Assembly (NCBI GenBank): GCA_047974375.1
Contig: JBKECF010000010.1
Coordinates: forward strand, 62,001 to 126,000
Source of the DNA: JBKECF01 sp047974375
Lineage (GTDB): Bacteria > Bacillota > Clostridia > Lachnospirales > CAMZNU01
Reading direction: 5' to 3'
Length of the DNA stretch: 64,000 nucleotides
Part shown: one piece after another, positions 1 through 9,165 of the stretch
How the letters are laid out: each line of letters begins with the position of its first letter
How positions within the stretch are numbered: the first letter of the stretch is position 1
Position numbers and translations under genes: made by a program
The notes under the pieces: model-generated
What the model saw: the letters and a program-made list of their open reading frames with translations, nothing else
Databases searched by the model: none
Told to the model about the DNA's origin: nothing

Positions 1-303
1 ATCTCCCTTTGAAGTAATTGCTTTTAATATATTGTCAGAAAAATTTGAAACTTTATTTTGTGCTGCCGAACCGTATTGTAGAACTTGTTGACTGTCAGAT
101 AAATTTATCTGTTTAGAAAATTCCATTACCTGAGCTTTTTCATTGCTATCAAGTTTATCGAAGTCAGTCATTTCTTTGTCTGTTTTAGCTTTTACCTCCG
201 TTTCGCTTTGGGAAGGTGCTAAATCTTCATTTAAATTAGTGGCTGGGCTAAGCGTTAATGTTGGTGTGGCTGGTGCAGATATATTAAAATCATTTTCGTT
301 CAT
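1..303 (-). CDS. TelA-family toxic anion resistance protein, N-terminal part (truncated by window edge)
   Basis: About 101 N-terminal residues are visible; the gene runs off the left edge. It starts at ATG 303 with AGGAGGAAT upstream. A polar, probably disordered leader of about 60 residues is followed by the segment INLSDSQQVLQYGSAAQNKV, which matches the start of the TelA/YceG-type toxic anion resistance family (helical cytoplasmic proteins linked to tellurite and envelope-stress phenotypes). The gene lies 14 bases after an XpaC-like gene, and xpaC-telA pairs are common in Bacillota, which supports the call. The catalytic or binding role of TelA is not established, and the missing C-terminus prevents a fuller check. 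Confidence 0.75.
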   Translation of the reverse strand, partial: MNENDFNISAPATPTLTLSPATNLNEDLAPSQSETEVKAKTDKEMTDFDKLDSNEKAQVMEFSKQINLSDSQQVLQYGSAAQNKVSNFSDNILKAITSKGD

Positions 304-317
304 GATATTCCTCCTAA

Positions 318-743
318 TTATAAATTAAAATCATTCTTTGTAAGTCCTTTATTTGAAAGAAACTCTTCAAATACTTTCATTTCAGCCTCAATATCTTTAA
401 AATCATTTTTTAATACATCCTCAAATAATTTTAGTAAACCTTCTGCTAGAGCCTTGGAGCTTCTAACTGTATCTACTTCAAGATTTTTTATTGCATTTAA
501 ATCTACATTTGCATCTAAGGCAGATTTGTATGTATTTAAAATTTTCAGATATTGTGGTATATAGTAGTTAAAAAAATTTTTTAGTAAATTTTCATCATCA
601 GCATCGGAAAATCTAATGATTTTAATAGAAACTTCTGTAATATCACGAATTAACTCTTTTAGTTCATAATTTGTTATAAAATTTTCTATTTGACTTATAT
701 TTTTTAAGTCTTCTCTACATTTTAAAGTTTTTTCATTTTCCAA
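318..743 (-). CDS. Short XpaC-like protein (5-bromo-4-chloroindolyl phosphate hydrolysis family C-terminal region)
   Basis: A 141-residue, charged, all-helical protein with no signal peptide or membrane segment. The start is TTG at 743, chosen because AGGAGA lies 5-10 bases upstream; no ATG is better placed. The stretch around residues 57-69 (FFNYYIPQYLKIL) followed by a helix resembles the C-terminal domain of XpaC family proteins, whose longer members also carry N-terminal membrane helices that are absent here. It sits immediately upstream of telA, the usual partner of xpaC. XpaC was named for hydrolysis of a chromogenic phosphate, but its true activity is unknown. I regard this as a soluble, domain-only member of the family. 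Confidence 0.6.
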   Translation of the reverse strand: MENEKTLKCREDLKNISQIENFITNYELKELIRDITEVSIKIIRFSDADDENLLKNFFNYYIPQYLKILNTYKSALDANVDLNAIKNLEVDTVRSSKALAEGLLKLFEDVLKNDFKDIEAEMKVFEEFLSNKGLTKNDFNL

Positions 744-762
744 ACTATTCTCCTAACTCAAT

Positions 763-1983
763 TTAACTTGTAGCAACTCTAAATATATCAAATGCTGAAA
801 CATCTTTCGGTATCTTAATTTTTAAAATTTCTTGTGGGTGTGGAGCAGAATCTAGGCATTCACCTTCAATATTTAAAATCTCTTCTACTTTAAACTTAAA
901 ATTTTCACCACTATGACGAAGTACTTCAATTTCTGTTTCTAATGTGAATTTATTTCTTTGTTCAATAGTAGCATAACCATTGTTATAATCCTTTACCAAA
1001 CCTACAAATTCATAATTTCTTATATAAGAATTATTTGTATAAATCTGGTCTAAATGGTTAGGTTTCTGGTCGTAAAATCCTGTTGTAAAATCTCTATGGC
1101 TACATTTTTTTATTTCACTTATATAATACTCAATTTTAGATTTATAAAGTTTAAAATCATTGTAATAATCATCTATAGCTTCTCTATAAACACTTATAAC
1201 ATTAGCTATATAATACGATGTTTTTATTCTACCTTCAACTTTTAAGCTATTTACACCAGCATCAATTAATTCATCGATATAACCTACCATACATAAATCC
1301 TTAGAATTATAAATATATGTACCTCGTTCATCTTCATGTATAGGCATGTATTCACCAGGTCGTTTTTCTTCAACAACACTGTATTTCCATCTACAAGGGT
1401 GTGCACATTCACCTTTGTTAGCGTCACGGTTAGTCATATAGTTAGAAAGCAAACACCTTCCTGAATAGGATATACACATGGCTCCGTGTACAAATGATTC
1501 TAAATCAACATTAGGTATATTTTCTTTAATATTTTTTATCTCTTTAAAAGATAACTCCCTAGCTAATACAACTCTTTTAGCCCCTAAGGTTTCCCACATT
1601 TTAACGCTATGATAGTTTGTTGTATTGGCTTGTGTGCTTATATGAATTTCCATATTGGGAACAGTTTCTTTTGCCACACTAAATATACCTAAATCAGATA
1701 TTATTAATCCATCTATATTAAAGGTTTCAAGCTTCTTAAAATATTCTTTCATTCCTTCAAAATCGTCATTATGGGCGAAAATATTTGCTGTTACATATAC
1801 CTTCTTATTTAAGTTATGCGCAAACTTTACGCCTTCAATCATGTCTTCATCTGTAAAATTTTTAGCCTTTGCCCTTAAACCGTAATTTTGGCCGCCTATA
1901 TACACTGCATCTGCACCATATAAAATGGCAATTTTTAACTTTTCTAAATCTCCTGCAGGTGCTAATAATTCAACTTTATTCAT
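763..1983 (-). CDS. trhP: U32-family tRNA hydroxylation protein (TrhP-like peptidase U32)
   Basis: A 406-residue U32 'peptidase' family member. The TIM-barrel start (ELLAPAGDLEKLKIAILYGA) and the signature SFVHGAMCISYSGRCLLS at about 163-180 are clear. Cys170, Cys177, Cys193 and Cys197 are the four expected iron-sulfur ligands. In Bacillus the orthologues YrrN/YrrO (TrhP) make 5-hydroxyuridine at wobble U34 of tRNA from prephenate, and the neighbouring methyltransferase TrmR then makes 5-methoxyuridine. Here only one U32 gene follows trmR, with its start overlapping the trmR end by 8 bases, so translational coupling and joint action are likely. The peptidase name is historical. Annotation is by family and context. 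Confidence 0.85.
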   Translation of the reverse strand: MNKVELLAPAGDLEKLKIAILYGADAVYIGGQNYGLRAKAKNFTDEDMIEGVKFAHNLNKKVYVTANIFAHNDDFEGMKEYFKKLETFNIDGLIISDLGIFSVAKETVPNMEIHISTQANTTNYHSVKMWETLGAKRVVLARELSFKEIKNIKENIPNVDLESFVHGAMCISYSGRCLLSNYMTNRDANKGECAHPCRWKYSVVEEKRPGEYMPIHEDERGTYIYNSKDLCMVGYIDELIDAGVNSLKVEGRIKTSYYIANVISVYREAIDDYYNDFKLYKSKIEYYISEIKKCSHRDFTTGFYDQKPNHLDQIYTNNSYIRNYEFVGLVKDYNNGYATIEQRNKFTLETEIEVLRHSGENFKFKVEEILNIEGECLDSAPHPQEILKIKIPKDVSAFDIFRVATS

Positions 1984-2644
1984 AATTCTCCATTTCTATT
2001 TCTTTTTCTTTATAGGAAACTGATACTCCATCTGCTATAGGAATAATACTGGTACGTAATCCTGAGGTATTACAAATTTTGTCTATAAATTCGTTCATTC
2101 TGTTGTGTATTGTTCTTTGTCTTTTTGGAATATCTTCAATATTTTTAACAATGTTACCATTTTGAAAAATGTCATCGGCAAATAAAATACCACCAATATT
2201 TAATATCCTTAATAAATAAGGTAACATTCTTATATATTGTCCCTTGGCACAATCTAAAAAAATAAAATCATATTTTTCTTTTATATTCTTTAGGACTTCA
2301 AGACCATCACCTTCAATAATATTAACATTAACATCTAATTCACCATGGGTTAATTTAGCTTGTTCCACCATATAGTCCCATCGCTCTATTGATGTGATAT
2401 AGCTACTCGGCAAGATTTTTGCCATTAGACTGGATGAAAAACCAACTGCCAATCCTATTTCTAATATTCTTTTTGGCTTATGCATAGAAAGTAAAACTTC
2501 TAAAAATCTTGCTGTTTCCATGTCTATAATGGGTAATTCCTTCTTTAAAAAATCTTTTTGTTTTTCCCCTAATTCACCATAGCAATATCCTTGCTTTTTA
2601 TTTATATAGTCAACAATTTCTCTTTTCACTATGTAACTGATCAT
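1976..2644 (-). CDS. trmR: tRNA 5-hydroxyuridine O-methyltransferase
   Basis: A 222-residue class I SAM-dependent O-methyltransferase of the COMT-like (YrrM) family. Motif I is LEIGLAVGFSSS at about 61-72, the acidic end of strand 2 is Glu87, and the catalytic metal region is FIFLDCAKGQY at about 127-137. In Bacillus TrmR methylates ho5U34 of several tRNAs to mo5U34 for wobble decoding. The operon order mltG-trmR-trhP mirrors Bacillus yrrL-yrrM-yrrN/O, which strongly supports this role over a generic caffeoyl-CoA-type methyltransferase. The start at 2644 has an AGAGG site upstream, and the gene end overlaps trhP. Confidence 0.85.
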   Translation of the reverse strand: MISYIVKREIVDYINKKQGYCYGELGEKQKDFLKKELPIIDMETARFLEVLLSMHKPKRILEIGLAVGFSSSLMAKILPSSYITSIERWDYMVEQAKLTHGELDVNVNIIEGDGLEVLKNIKEKYDFIFLDCAKGQYIRMLPYLLRILNIGGILFADDIFQNGNIVKNIEDIPKRQRTIHNRMNEFIDKICNTSGLRTSIIPIADGVSVSYKEKEIEMENYE

Positions 2645-2656
2645 AGGACCTCTTTT

Positions 2657-3727
2657 CTAATACTTTTGTCCATATTCTTCTTTTGCTTTAAGAAATTCAT
2701 CATAACTATTTGTAAATAAATGTGAGCCCGCATCTTCATCATTAATAACAAAATATAAATAATCAGTACCTGTAGGGTTAAGAGCTGCCTCTAAACAAGC
2801 TAATCCTGGATTGGAAATTGGTCCAACAGGTAAACCTGGATTAATATACGTATTGTAAGGTGATTCAGTTGCTATATCTTCATTAGTTAAATTATCTTTC
2901 CTTTTGTCTAACACATATAGTACAGTTGAACACATACCTAATTCCATATTTGAATTTAATCTATTATATATTACATCTGATGCATGAAATCGCTCTTCTG
3001 GTACACTTATTTCTTCTTCTATAATGGAAGCCATAGTAACAATTTCATCTACACTTTTGCCTAAGGCATCCGCTTTACTTTTCATTTCATCTGTAAAGAC
3101 TTCATTAAATCTCGACAGCATACGGTTTATTATAGCCTCTGCTGTTGCTGTTGTATATACTCTGTAAGTGTCTGGAAAAAGATATCCTTCTAAATAATTC
3201 TCTTTATCTCTAATTAGATCTAGAAAAGGGTAATCGTAGTATCCACTGTTTGCAGCTTCAATAAATTCTTCATATGGTACAACACCTTCAGACTCTAAAT
3301 ACCTAGCTATATCTTTTAAGGTAAAGCCTTCCTTAATAGTAATTGTTGTTTCATTATTACCCATAATATTTGAGGGGTGACTAGCTGTATAAAAAATTTG
3401 ATAAATGCTCATATCGGAAGAAAGAGCGTATGTTCCAGGTATAATATCAACAATTTCACCAGTTAAAAAACTTTCACCAAGAAACAAGTGTGCACTATTT
3501 ATTATTTTGCTTTCTTCTAATTTAGTTGCAAACTCCACAATATCATCACCTTCAGATATAGTGACCTCTGCTGTTATACTCTTAGGTTTACTCATGTCAA
3601 TATTTTTACCAAATTCAAAAGATTTTATAAGTGAACTTTTTACAATATTAAATACTATAAATAAAACTACTATGGCTATAATAATTTCTATTATAAAAAA
3701 GAAAAATTCTTTTTGCTTGCTACTCAT
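2657..3727 (-). CDS. mltG: Endolytic peptidoglycan transglycosylase MltG
   Basis: A 356-residue YceG-like protein with one N-terminal membrane segment at about 9-30 and the rest outside the cell. Family landmarks are LEGYLFPDTY (about 178-187), ASIIEEE with the catalytic glutamate (about 232-238), and SPYNTY followed by GLPVGPISNPG (about 288-307). MltG cleaves nascent glycan strands within the chain and helps set glycan length, acting with the elongation synthases that lie at 25-33 kb. It heads the mltG-trmR-trhP operon on the minus strand, with a good promoter candidate about 90 bases upstream. An AAAGGA site precedes the ATG. Confidence 0.93.
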   Translation of the reverse strand: MSSKQKEFFFFIIEIIIAIVVLFIVFNIVKSSLIKSFEFGKNIDMSKPKSITAEVTISEGDDIVEFATKLEESKIINSAHLFLGESFLTGEIVDIIPGTYALSSDMSIYQIFYTASHPSNIMGNNETTITIKEGFTLKDIARYLESEGVVPYEEFIEAANSGYYDYPFLDLIRDKENYLEGYLFPDTYRVYTTATAEAIINRMLSRFNEVFTDEMKSKADALGKSVDEIVTMASIIEEEISVPEERFHASDVIYNRLNSNMELGMCSTVLYVLDKRKDNLTNEDIATESPYNTYINPGLPVGPISNPGLACLEAALNPTGTDYLYFVINDEDAGSHLFTNSYDEFLKAKEEYGQKY

Positions 3728-3812
3728 TAATTAGTTCCTTTCTTTTTAAGAAAATTATGGGGAAACAGTCAAATTTAAACTGTGAATACATCACAAAAAT
3801 ATTCATTAATTG

Positions 3813-3841
3813 ATTATACATTTATTGAGGTGGATATTCAA
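3813..3841 (-). promoter_or_regulatory. Sigma-A-type promoter for mltG operon
   Basis: Read on the minus strand, TTGAAT (3841-3836) is followed by exactly 17 bases and a perfect TATAAT (3818-3813), about 86 bases before the mltG ATG. It is the best promoter match in this intergenic gap and is correctly oriented for mltG, trmR and trhP. Confidence 0.6.
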
Positions 3842-3893
3842 GTTTTAACATGGTATTTTGAAAAATAAAAAAAAAATTTTACTACTCTGACAT

Positions 3894-3953
3894 AAAAAAA
3901 TAAGCGCAAGGATTTAACATATATACAAATATATTAAAACATCCTACGCTTAT
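3894..3953 (-). terminator. Rho-independent terminator after fakA
   Basis: On the minus strand, about 15 bases after the fakA stop, ATAAGCGTAGGAT pairs with ATCCTTGCGCTTAT (one bulged base). The loop is long and A/T rich, and the stem is followed directly by seven T residues. This is a typical intrinsic terminator apart from the large loop. Confidence 0.75.
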
Positions 3954-3968
3954 CAATAAGGAGAAAAT

Positions 3969-5585
3969 TTACTCAACTGAAATTAAAAAATAATATAAAG
4001 GTTGACCACCATCTATTAACTCATATTCAATTCCATAATTTTCTAAAATATTTCTTATTTCTAAAATATCTTCTTGCCTTATATCTTCACCATAATATAC
4101 TGTTATAAAGCTACTAGTATTATTAATCATTTCCTTTAATAAATATTTAAAAGCTCCATTAATATTGCTACTATTATATATTATTTTATTTTCTTGTAAA
4201 GCAAGTATGTCACCTGTTTTTATTTCATTTCCATTAATCAATGTATCTCGTATAGCATAGGTTATAGACCCAGAAGATATACCATTCATGCCATTAGTCA
4301 TAGATTCTACATTTTCTTCAAGAGAGTTTAAATCACAAAAATTTAGCGTTGCTGCAAAACCTTGTGTTATGTTTAATGTAGGCACAATAGCAATATTTTT
4401 CTTAGATATATCCTTGGCTTGATTTGCTGAAAGTATTATATTTTTATTGTTTGGCAAAATAATTATATTATCACTATTTATATTTTCAACAGCAGTTAAA
4501 ATGTCCTCGGTACTTGGGTTAACACTTTGACCTCCATTTATTACCTCATGGATACCATATTCTTTAAACAACTCAATGTTTCCACTTCCATTAGCTATGG
4601 CTATAAGGCCTATATTTAACTTTGGCGCCTCCTTTAATATCCTTTGTTTATCTTCATGTTCATAGAACAAAGAGGAATGTTGATCCTTCATATTATCTAT
4701 TTTAACTTTAGCTATTTCACCATACAATAAGGCTATTTCTAAGGCTTTATGGGGTTCATTTGTATGTAAATGTACTTTAATTAAATTATCATCTTCAACT
4801 AATACAATTGAATCACCAATTGAATGTAAAAAATTACCTAAATTAACATCAAGACCTGTAGTGCTATTTATAAGGAATTCTGTACAATAAATATATTTTA
4901 TTTCTACATCTTTTAAATTTCCCCCTTTATGTGCGGCATCATCATTTGTAGATTCAATTAAAAAATACACTTCATTAGTTTTTAAAGCTAACATCATACC
5001 AGTGTAGAAATTGATTAATCCTTTACCACCACTATCTATCACATTAGCTTCTTTTAGCTCTGGTAGCATTTCCTTAGTTTTTTGTAAAGATTTATTACCC
5101 TCTAGAACAATATATTCCATCATATCCTCTAGAGAGTTACATTCCTTTAGAGCAAACCTTGCAGCGCTAGCCAAATCCTTAGAAACAGTTAAAATAGTAC
5201 CTTCTTTAGGAACCATTACCGCCTTATATGCTGCTTTAGAACTACTTTCTATTGCTTGGGAAAAATCAGCCATATTAGCTTCTTTCTTTCCTTCAAAAGC
5301 TGTTGCAAAACCTCTAAATAATTGGGATAATATAACACCTGAATTACCTCTAGCACCTTTTAACGCACCTTTAGATAATGCTCTAGTCATTACTTCTATA
5401 TCATTACTATTTTTATTATTCATTTCATTGACAGCTGATATAATTGTAAGAGACATGTTAGTTCCAGTATCACCATCTGGCACAGGAAATACATTTAGTG
5501 AATTTATTAAATCTTTATCCTTTATAAGTTCATTAGCACCACTTACAATCATATTTCTTAATGTATTACTACTTATTTTATTCAA
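3969..5585 (-). CDS. fakA: Fatty acid kinase subunit A (DhaL-domain protein)
   Basis: A 538-residue DAK-phosphatase/YloV-family protein. The N-terminal DhaL ATP-binding domain has NVFPVPDGDTGTNMS at 31-45, whose Asp residues bind magnesium, and ARGNSGVILSQLFRG at about 78-92. The C-terminal region matches the FakA middle and FakB-like domains. FakA phosphorylates exogenous fatty acids bound to FakB, feeding acyl-phosphate to PlsX/PlsY; no fakB lies in this window. The gene directly follows an Asp23/Gls24 gene, the normal yloU-yloV arrangement. A strong AGGAGG site precedes the ATG and a terminator follows the stop. Confidence 0.88.
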   Translation of the reverse strand: MNKISSNTLRNMIVSGANELIKDKDLINSLNVFPVPDGDTGTNMSLTIISAVNEMNNKNSNDIEVMTRALSKGALKGARGNSGVILSQLFRGFATAFEGKKEANMADFSQAIESSSKAAYKAVMVPKEGTILTVSKDLASAARFALKECNSLEDMMEYIVLEGNKSLQKTKEMLPELKEANVIDSGGKGLINFYTGMMLALKTNEVYFLIESTNDDAAHKGGNLKDVEIKYIYCTEFLINSTTGLDVNLGNFLHSIGDSIVLVEDDNLIKVHLHTNEPHKALEIALLYGEIAKVKIDNMKDQHSSLFYEHEDKQRILKEAPKLNIGLIAIANGSGNIELFKEYGIHEVINGGQSVNPSTEDILTAVENINSDNIIILPNNKNIILSANQAKDISKKNIAIVPTLNITQGFAATLNFCDLNSLEENVESMTNGMNGISSGSITYAIRDTLINGNEIKTGDILALQENKIIYNSSNINGAFKYLLKEMINNTSSFITVYYGEDIRQEDILEIRNILENYGIEYELIDGGQPLYYFLISVE

Positions 5586-5645
5586 AATCTCCTCCTCTAA
5601 GTTAAAAAATTAGTTCATGGGCCGTGATTTCAACCTAGACTTTAA

Positions 5646-6002
5646 CTATATATCTATTTTTAAACCCTCTACATATATATTTATGTTATTTACTTCAATT
5701 CCAGTATATTCTTTTATTCTATATTTTATTGAATCTTGTAAAGTTCTAGAAATAACAGGAATATTTGTACCATATAGCACTATTATATGCAAGGTAATAT
5801 CAATCTTATTATCACTTTCATGTATGTTTATACCTCTATCTAATTTTTCTTGTTTTAGTAATTTGAAAAATCCATCACTAAAACTTCTGGCAGCCATGCC
5901 AACTATACCATAACATTCCATCGCTGTAATTCCTGCTATTTTGACAATAGCTTTTTTTGTTATATTTATTGTACCATATTTATTTTTTACTAAAATAGCC
6001 AT
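5646..6002 (-). CDS. Asp23/Gls24 family envelope stress protein (YloU-like)
   Basis: A 118-residue Asp23/Gls24 domain protein. Visible hallmarks are the N-terminal GTINITKKAIVKIAG strand-helix, the ECYGIVGMAARS segment, and IDITLHIIVLYGTNIPVI followed by a GIEVNNINIYVEGL ending. Homologues sit at the membrane as abundant alkaline-shock or envelope-stress proteins, and the short YloU type regularly precedes fakA, as here. No signal peptide or membrane segment is present. It starts at ATG 6002 with AAGGAGGTAAC upstream, 9 bases after the sigH stop. Confidence 0.88.
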   Translation of the reverse strand: MAILVKNKYGTINITKKAIVKIAGITAMECYGIVGMAARSFSDGFFKLLKQEKLDRGINIHESDNKIDITLHIIVLYGTNIPVISRTLQDSIKYRIKEYTGIEVNNINIYVEGLKIDI

Positions 6003-6011
6003 GTTACCTCC

Positions 6012-6590
6012 TTAAAAAATTGTATTTTGCAAACTTAATTTTTTCTTAATTCTTTGAAGCGCGTTATCAATAGATTTTTTATTTTTATTAACTTTTTTGC
6101 TAATATAGTCATAACTTTCTCCTGTTAGGTATAGTTTAAGTACATTTTTTTCAAGAGTTGTTAAATTATCTTCAATAATACGCTCCATAATTTTTTTATT
6201 TTCTTTAAGTATTAATAAATTTTCAGGGTTTTCATCTTCTGAAGTAAGTATATTTAAAATCTCATTTCCATCTATTGTAGTATTTAAAGAAAATGATTCA
6301 TTAAGCACTTTATGTTTTTGTCTATTCGCCATTTTAATTGCAGTTAGTATTTGGTTATTTATACAGGTGTCTGCAAATGTCTCAAAAGAAACACCTAAGT
6401 CAACTTTATAATTTTGAATAGCATTAAACAAGCCTATCATTCCCTCTTGAATTAAGTCCTCGTAATCAGCTCCAACTAAAAAATAGGTTCTAGCTTTTAT
6501 TGTAACTAAATATTTATATTCATTTATTAGTTTGTTTTGCACCTTAATATCATCGATATTATTTAATAAATCTATAGTGTTTACTGGCAT
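6012..6590 (-). CDS. sigH: RNA polymerase sigma factor SigH
   Basis: A 192-residue sigma-70 family factor with region 2 at about 27-95 (core-binding DYEDLIQEGMIGLFNAIQNY and promoter-melting residues after it) and a region 4 helix-turn-helix at about 137-187 (ending YDYISKKVNKNKKSIDNALQ). Regions 1.1 and 3 are missing, as in SigH. The order cysS-mrnC-rlmB-sigH is the conserved Bacillus/Clostridia neighbourhood, with yacP absent. SigH drives transition-state and early sporulation genes. It is a little shorter than the roughly 210-residue norm, and its ATG overlaps the rlmB stop by one base. Confidence 0.85.
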   Translation of the reverse strand: MPVNTIDLLNNIDDIKVQNKLINEYKYLVTIKARTYFLVGADYEDLIQEGMIGLFNAIQNYKVDLGVSFETFADTCINNQILTAIKMANRQKHKVLNESFSLNTTIDGNEILNILTSEDENPENLLILKENKKIMERIIEDNLTTLEKNVLKLYLTGESYDYISKKVNKNKKSIDNALQRIKKKLSLQNTIF

Positions 6591-7372
6591 TATTTAAAAT
6601 TCCTTTGACGAACAACTTCATAAAGTAATAAACTCGAAGCACATGATGCATTTAAAGATGCAACTTCACCATACATCGGTATACTTATTTTTGTATCACA
6701 TTTTTTTTCTACTAATTTGCTTATACCATTTCCTTCATCCCCAATAACCAAAGCTACGGGGCCAGTTAGGTCACTTTTAAAGTATGGTATTCCATCCATA
6801 GTACCGCAGTGTACCCATATACCTTTTCTTTTAAGTTCATCTATAGTATTACCTATATTAGTAACTCTTGAAACTAACATATAATTTACTGCTCCAGCAG
6901 AAGTCTTACTAATTATTCCAGATAAAGTAGCTGCACGTCTTTTGGGTATAATAATTCCATGTGCTCCTGCAGCATTTGCACTACGGATTATAGCACCTAA
7001 ATTATGAGTATCTGTAATTCCATCAAGAATTATTATAAAGGGATCTTCATTTCTTACCTTGGCTAATTCAAGTATTTCATCCACTTCTACGTACTCTTTC
7101 ACAGGACATATAGCAATTACACCTTGATGATTATGGCTATTGGAAATCTCATCTAATTTATATTTATTTATCTCTTGTACAACAATGTTTTTTTCTTTTG
7201 CCTTTGCTTTAATTAATTTTAAAGTACCTTCAATTTCGCCTTTTTTAAACCAAATTTTGTCAATTTGCCTATCACTGTTTAATGCCTCTAAAACGGCGTT
7301 TCGCCCTTCCAGTTGTAGTCCTTCATTAATTATTTCTTTAAAATTTTTATTATTTTCCATTATTTTCCTCAT
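6590..7372 (-). CDS. rlmB: 23S rRNA (guanosine-2'-O-)-methyltransferase RlmB
   Basis: A 260-residue TrmH/SPOUT methyltransferase. The N-terminal substrate-binding domain begins at LQLEGRNAVLEALNS, and the knotted C-terminal domain carries DTHNLGAIIRSANAAG (motif 1), ALVIGDEGNGIS (motif 2) and ASLNASCASSLLLYE (motif 3, where many homologues read SLNVSVA). RlmB methylates G2251 in the ribosomal P-loop. The first ATG (7372) lies inside mrnC, whose stop is at 7350; ATG 7360 is an equally possible start. Located between mrnC and sigH in the usual order. Confidence 0.88.
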   Translation of the reverse strand: MRKIMENNKNFKEIINEGLQLEGRNAVLEALNSDRQIDKIWFKKGEIEGTLKLIKAKAKEKNIVVQEINKYKLDEISNSHNHQGVIAICPVKEYVEVDEILELAKVRNEDPFIIILDGITDTHNLGAIIRSANAAGAHGIIIPKRRAATLSGIISKTSAGAVNYMLVSRVTNIGNTIDELKRKGIWVHCGTMDGIPYFKSDLTGPVALVIGDEGNGISKLVEKKCDTKISIPMYGEVASLNASCASSLLLYEVVRQRNFK

Positions 7373-7781
7373 TTAATATAAAGGTAAATATTTCTTCTAA
7401 TCTACTTATTTCACCTTTTAAATATAAATAACCAAATAAAGCTTCAAGCCCTGTTGCGTGTTTATAGTCGCTAACCGAGGCATGTTTAGCCTTTGTGTAT
7501 ATTTTGGCATTTCGTCCACGTCTAAGTACACTTCGTTCTTCTTCACTACAATCATTATAGATTAAATGATAAAAATTAGCTTGGGATGATGCCTTAACAT
7601 ATTTTCTAGACAAGCTATCCATATCGTTTACATTACCATTTATTTTATTTATGACATAAGTTCTTACAAAGATTTCGAATACAACATCCCCTATATAAGC
7701 TAAACCTAGACTTGAATATTCACTAATATGCCTTGTATTTGTATTGGTAGCATTTAAAAAATCAATCATTTTTTTGACCAT
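7350..7781 (-). CDS. mrnC: Mini-ribonuclease III
   Basis: A 143-residue RNase III-like catalytic domain without a double-stranded-RNA-binding domain. YSSLGLAYIGDVVFEIFVR at about 22-40 contains the catalytic Asp32. MrnC trims the 23S rRNA 3' and 5' ends in Bacillus. The gene overlaps cysS by 16 bases at its start (ATG 7781, with ATG 7769 a second option) and overlaps rlmB at its end, so the three genes are translationally linked. This is the standard cysS-mrnC-rlmB arrangement. Confidence 0.9.
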   Translation of the reverse strand: MVKKMIDFLNATNTNTRHISEYSSLGLAYIGDVVFEIFVRTYVINKINGNVNDMDSLSRKYVKASSQANFYHLIYNDCSEEERSVLRRGRNAKIYTKAKHASVSDYKHATGLEALFGYLYLKGEISRLEEIFTFILNEENNGK

Positions 7782-9154
7782 TTAACTCCAGCTGAAGTAT
7801 CTTTTAGAATTATGCCTTTTGCGTCAAGTTCATCACGTATTTTATCAGCAGTAGCCCAATCTTTATTTTTCCTCGCTACTTCTCTTTCGGTAATTAAATT
7901 TTCGATTTCATTTTCCAAATTGCTTTCTTTCGGGAAGTATAACCCTAAAATACCTAATAAATTAATAGTTTTTTTCAGTATTGCTTCTATAAATCCATTA
8001 CTAGAATGCTCATTTAAGTGAATATTTGAAAATTTAATTAGTTCATAAATAGCTGTTATGGCATCTGCTGTATTAAAATCATCATCCATGGATTTATCAA
8101 AATTATCTTTATATATTTCTGAATCTTTAAGTAAAACAGCCTCATCTACCGTTATGCTTCCCTTTGTTCTATCTTTTAAAAACTCCATATTTTCGATTGC
8201 TGTTTTAATCCTATTTAATCCATTACCACTTGACTGCATAAGTTCCTCGCTAAAGTTCAAAGGACTTCTATAGTGGCATGATAAAATAAAAAATCTAACT
8301 TCCTCATAGCTATATTCTTTAACAATATCTCGTAAAGTAAAAAAATTACCCTTAGACTTAGACATCTTTTCATTATCAACATTAATAAATCCATTGTGAA
8401 TCCAATAATTAGCCATTGGTTTATTGCTTAAACTTTCGCTTTGGGCTATTTCATTCTCATGATGTGGGAAAACTAAATCTTCACCACCACCATGAATATC
8501 TATAGTTTCTCCTAAATATTTTTTTGACATAACGCTGCATTCTATATGCCATCCAGGTCTACCATTACCCCAAGGTGATTCCCAAAAAGGTTCATTTTCT
8601 TTAGCGGGTTTCCATAAAATAAAATCAATAGGAGATTTTTTTTCAGTATTAATAGCTACTCTACTACCAGATATTAAGTCATCTATATTTTTTCTAGATA
8701 GTTTACCGTAATTATTATAATTTTTAGCGTCGAAATAAACTGAACCATTTATTTCATATGCCACCTTCTTATGTATTAATTCTTCAATCATTTCTATAAT
8801 TGAATCAATTTCATTGGTTACACATGGATTTATTGTTTCTAAAATATTTAAGCCTTTGCAGTCTAATATAGTTTCTTGTATAAATCTTTCAGAAACTTGT
8901 TTTGCTGTTATATCTTCTTCATTTGCTCTATTAATTATTTTATCATCTATATCTGTAAAATTCTGTACATATGTTACTTTATAGTTTTTATATTGGAAAT
9001 ATCTTCTAATGGTGTCAAATACTACTAATGGCCTAGCATTACCAATATGAATATAATCGTATACGGTAGGTCCGCATACATACATTTTAACTTCATTGGG
9101 TTTAATGGATTTAAATTCTTCTTTTTTTCGTCTTAAAGTGTTATATATTTTCAT
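7766..9154 (-). CDS. cysS: Cysteinyl-tRNA synthetase
   Basis: A 462-residue class I aminoacyl-tRNA synthetase. The HIGH motif is HIGN at 36-39 and KMSKS lies at 263-267. The zinc site that selects cysteine is complete: Cys27, Cys206, His231 and Glu235. The C-terminal DALR-like anticodon helices follow. Length is normal. A tyrosine recombinase gene lies 11 bases upstream and mrnC overlaps downstream. No T-box or other leader is seen in that 11-base gap, so any control must act upstream of the recombinase gene. Confidence 0.95.
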   Translation of the reverse strand: MKIYNTLRRKKEEFKSIKPNEVKMYVCGPTVYDYIHIGNARPLVVFDTIRRYFQYKNYKVTYVQNFTDIDDKIINRANEEDITAKQVSERFIQETILDCKGLNILETINPCVTNEIDSIIEMIEELIHKKVAYEINGSVYFDAKNYNNYGKLSRKNIDDLISGSRVAINTEKKSPIDFILWKPAKENEPFWESPWGNGRPGWHIECSVMSKKYLGETIDIHGGGEDLVFPHHENEIAQSESLSNKPMANYWIHNGFINVDNEKMSKSKGNFFTLRDIVKEYSYEEVRFFILSCHYRSPLNFSEELMQSSGNGLNRIKTAIENMEFLKDRTKGSITVDEAVLLKDSEIYKDNFDKSMDDDFNTADAITAIYELIKFSNIHLNEHSSNGFIEAILKKTINLLGILGLYFPKESNLENEIENLITEREVARKNKDWATADKIRDELDAKGIILKDTSAGVKWSKK

Positions 9155-9165
9155 TTATTTTCCTT

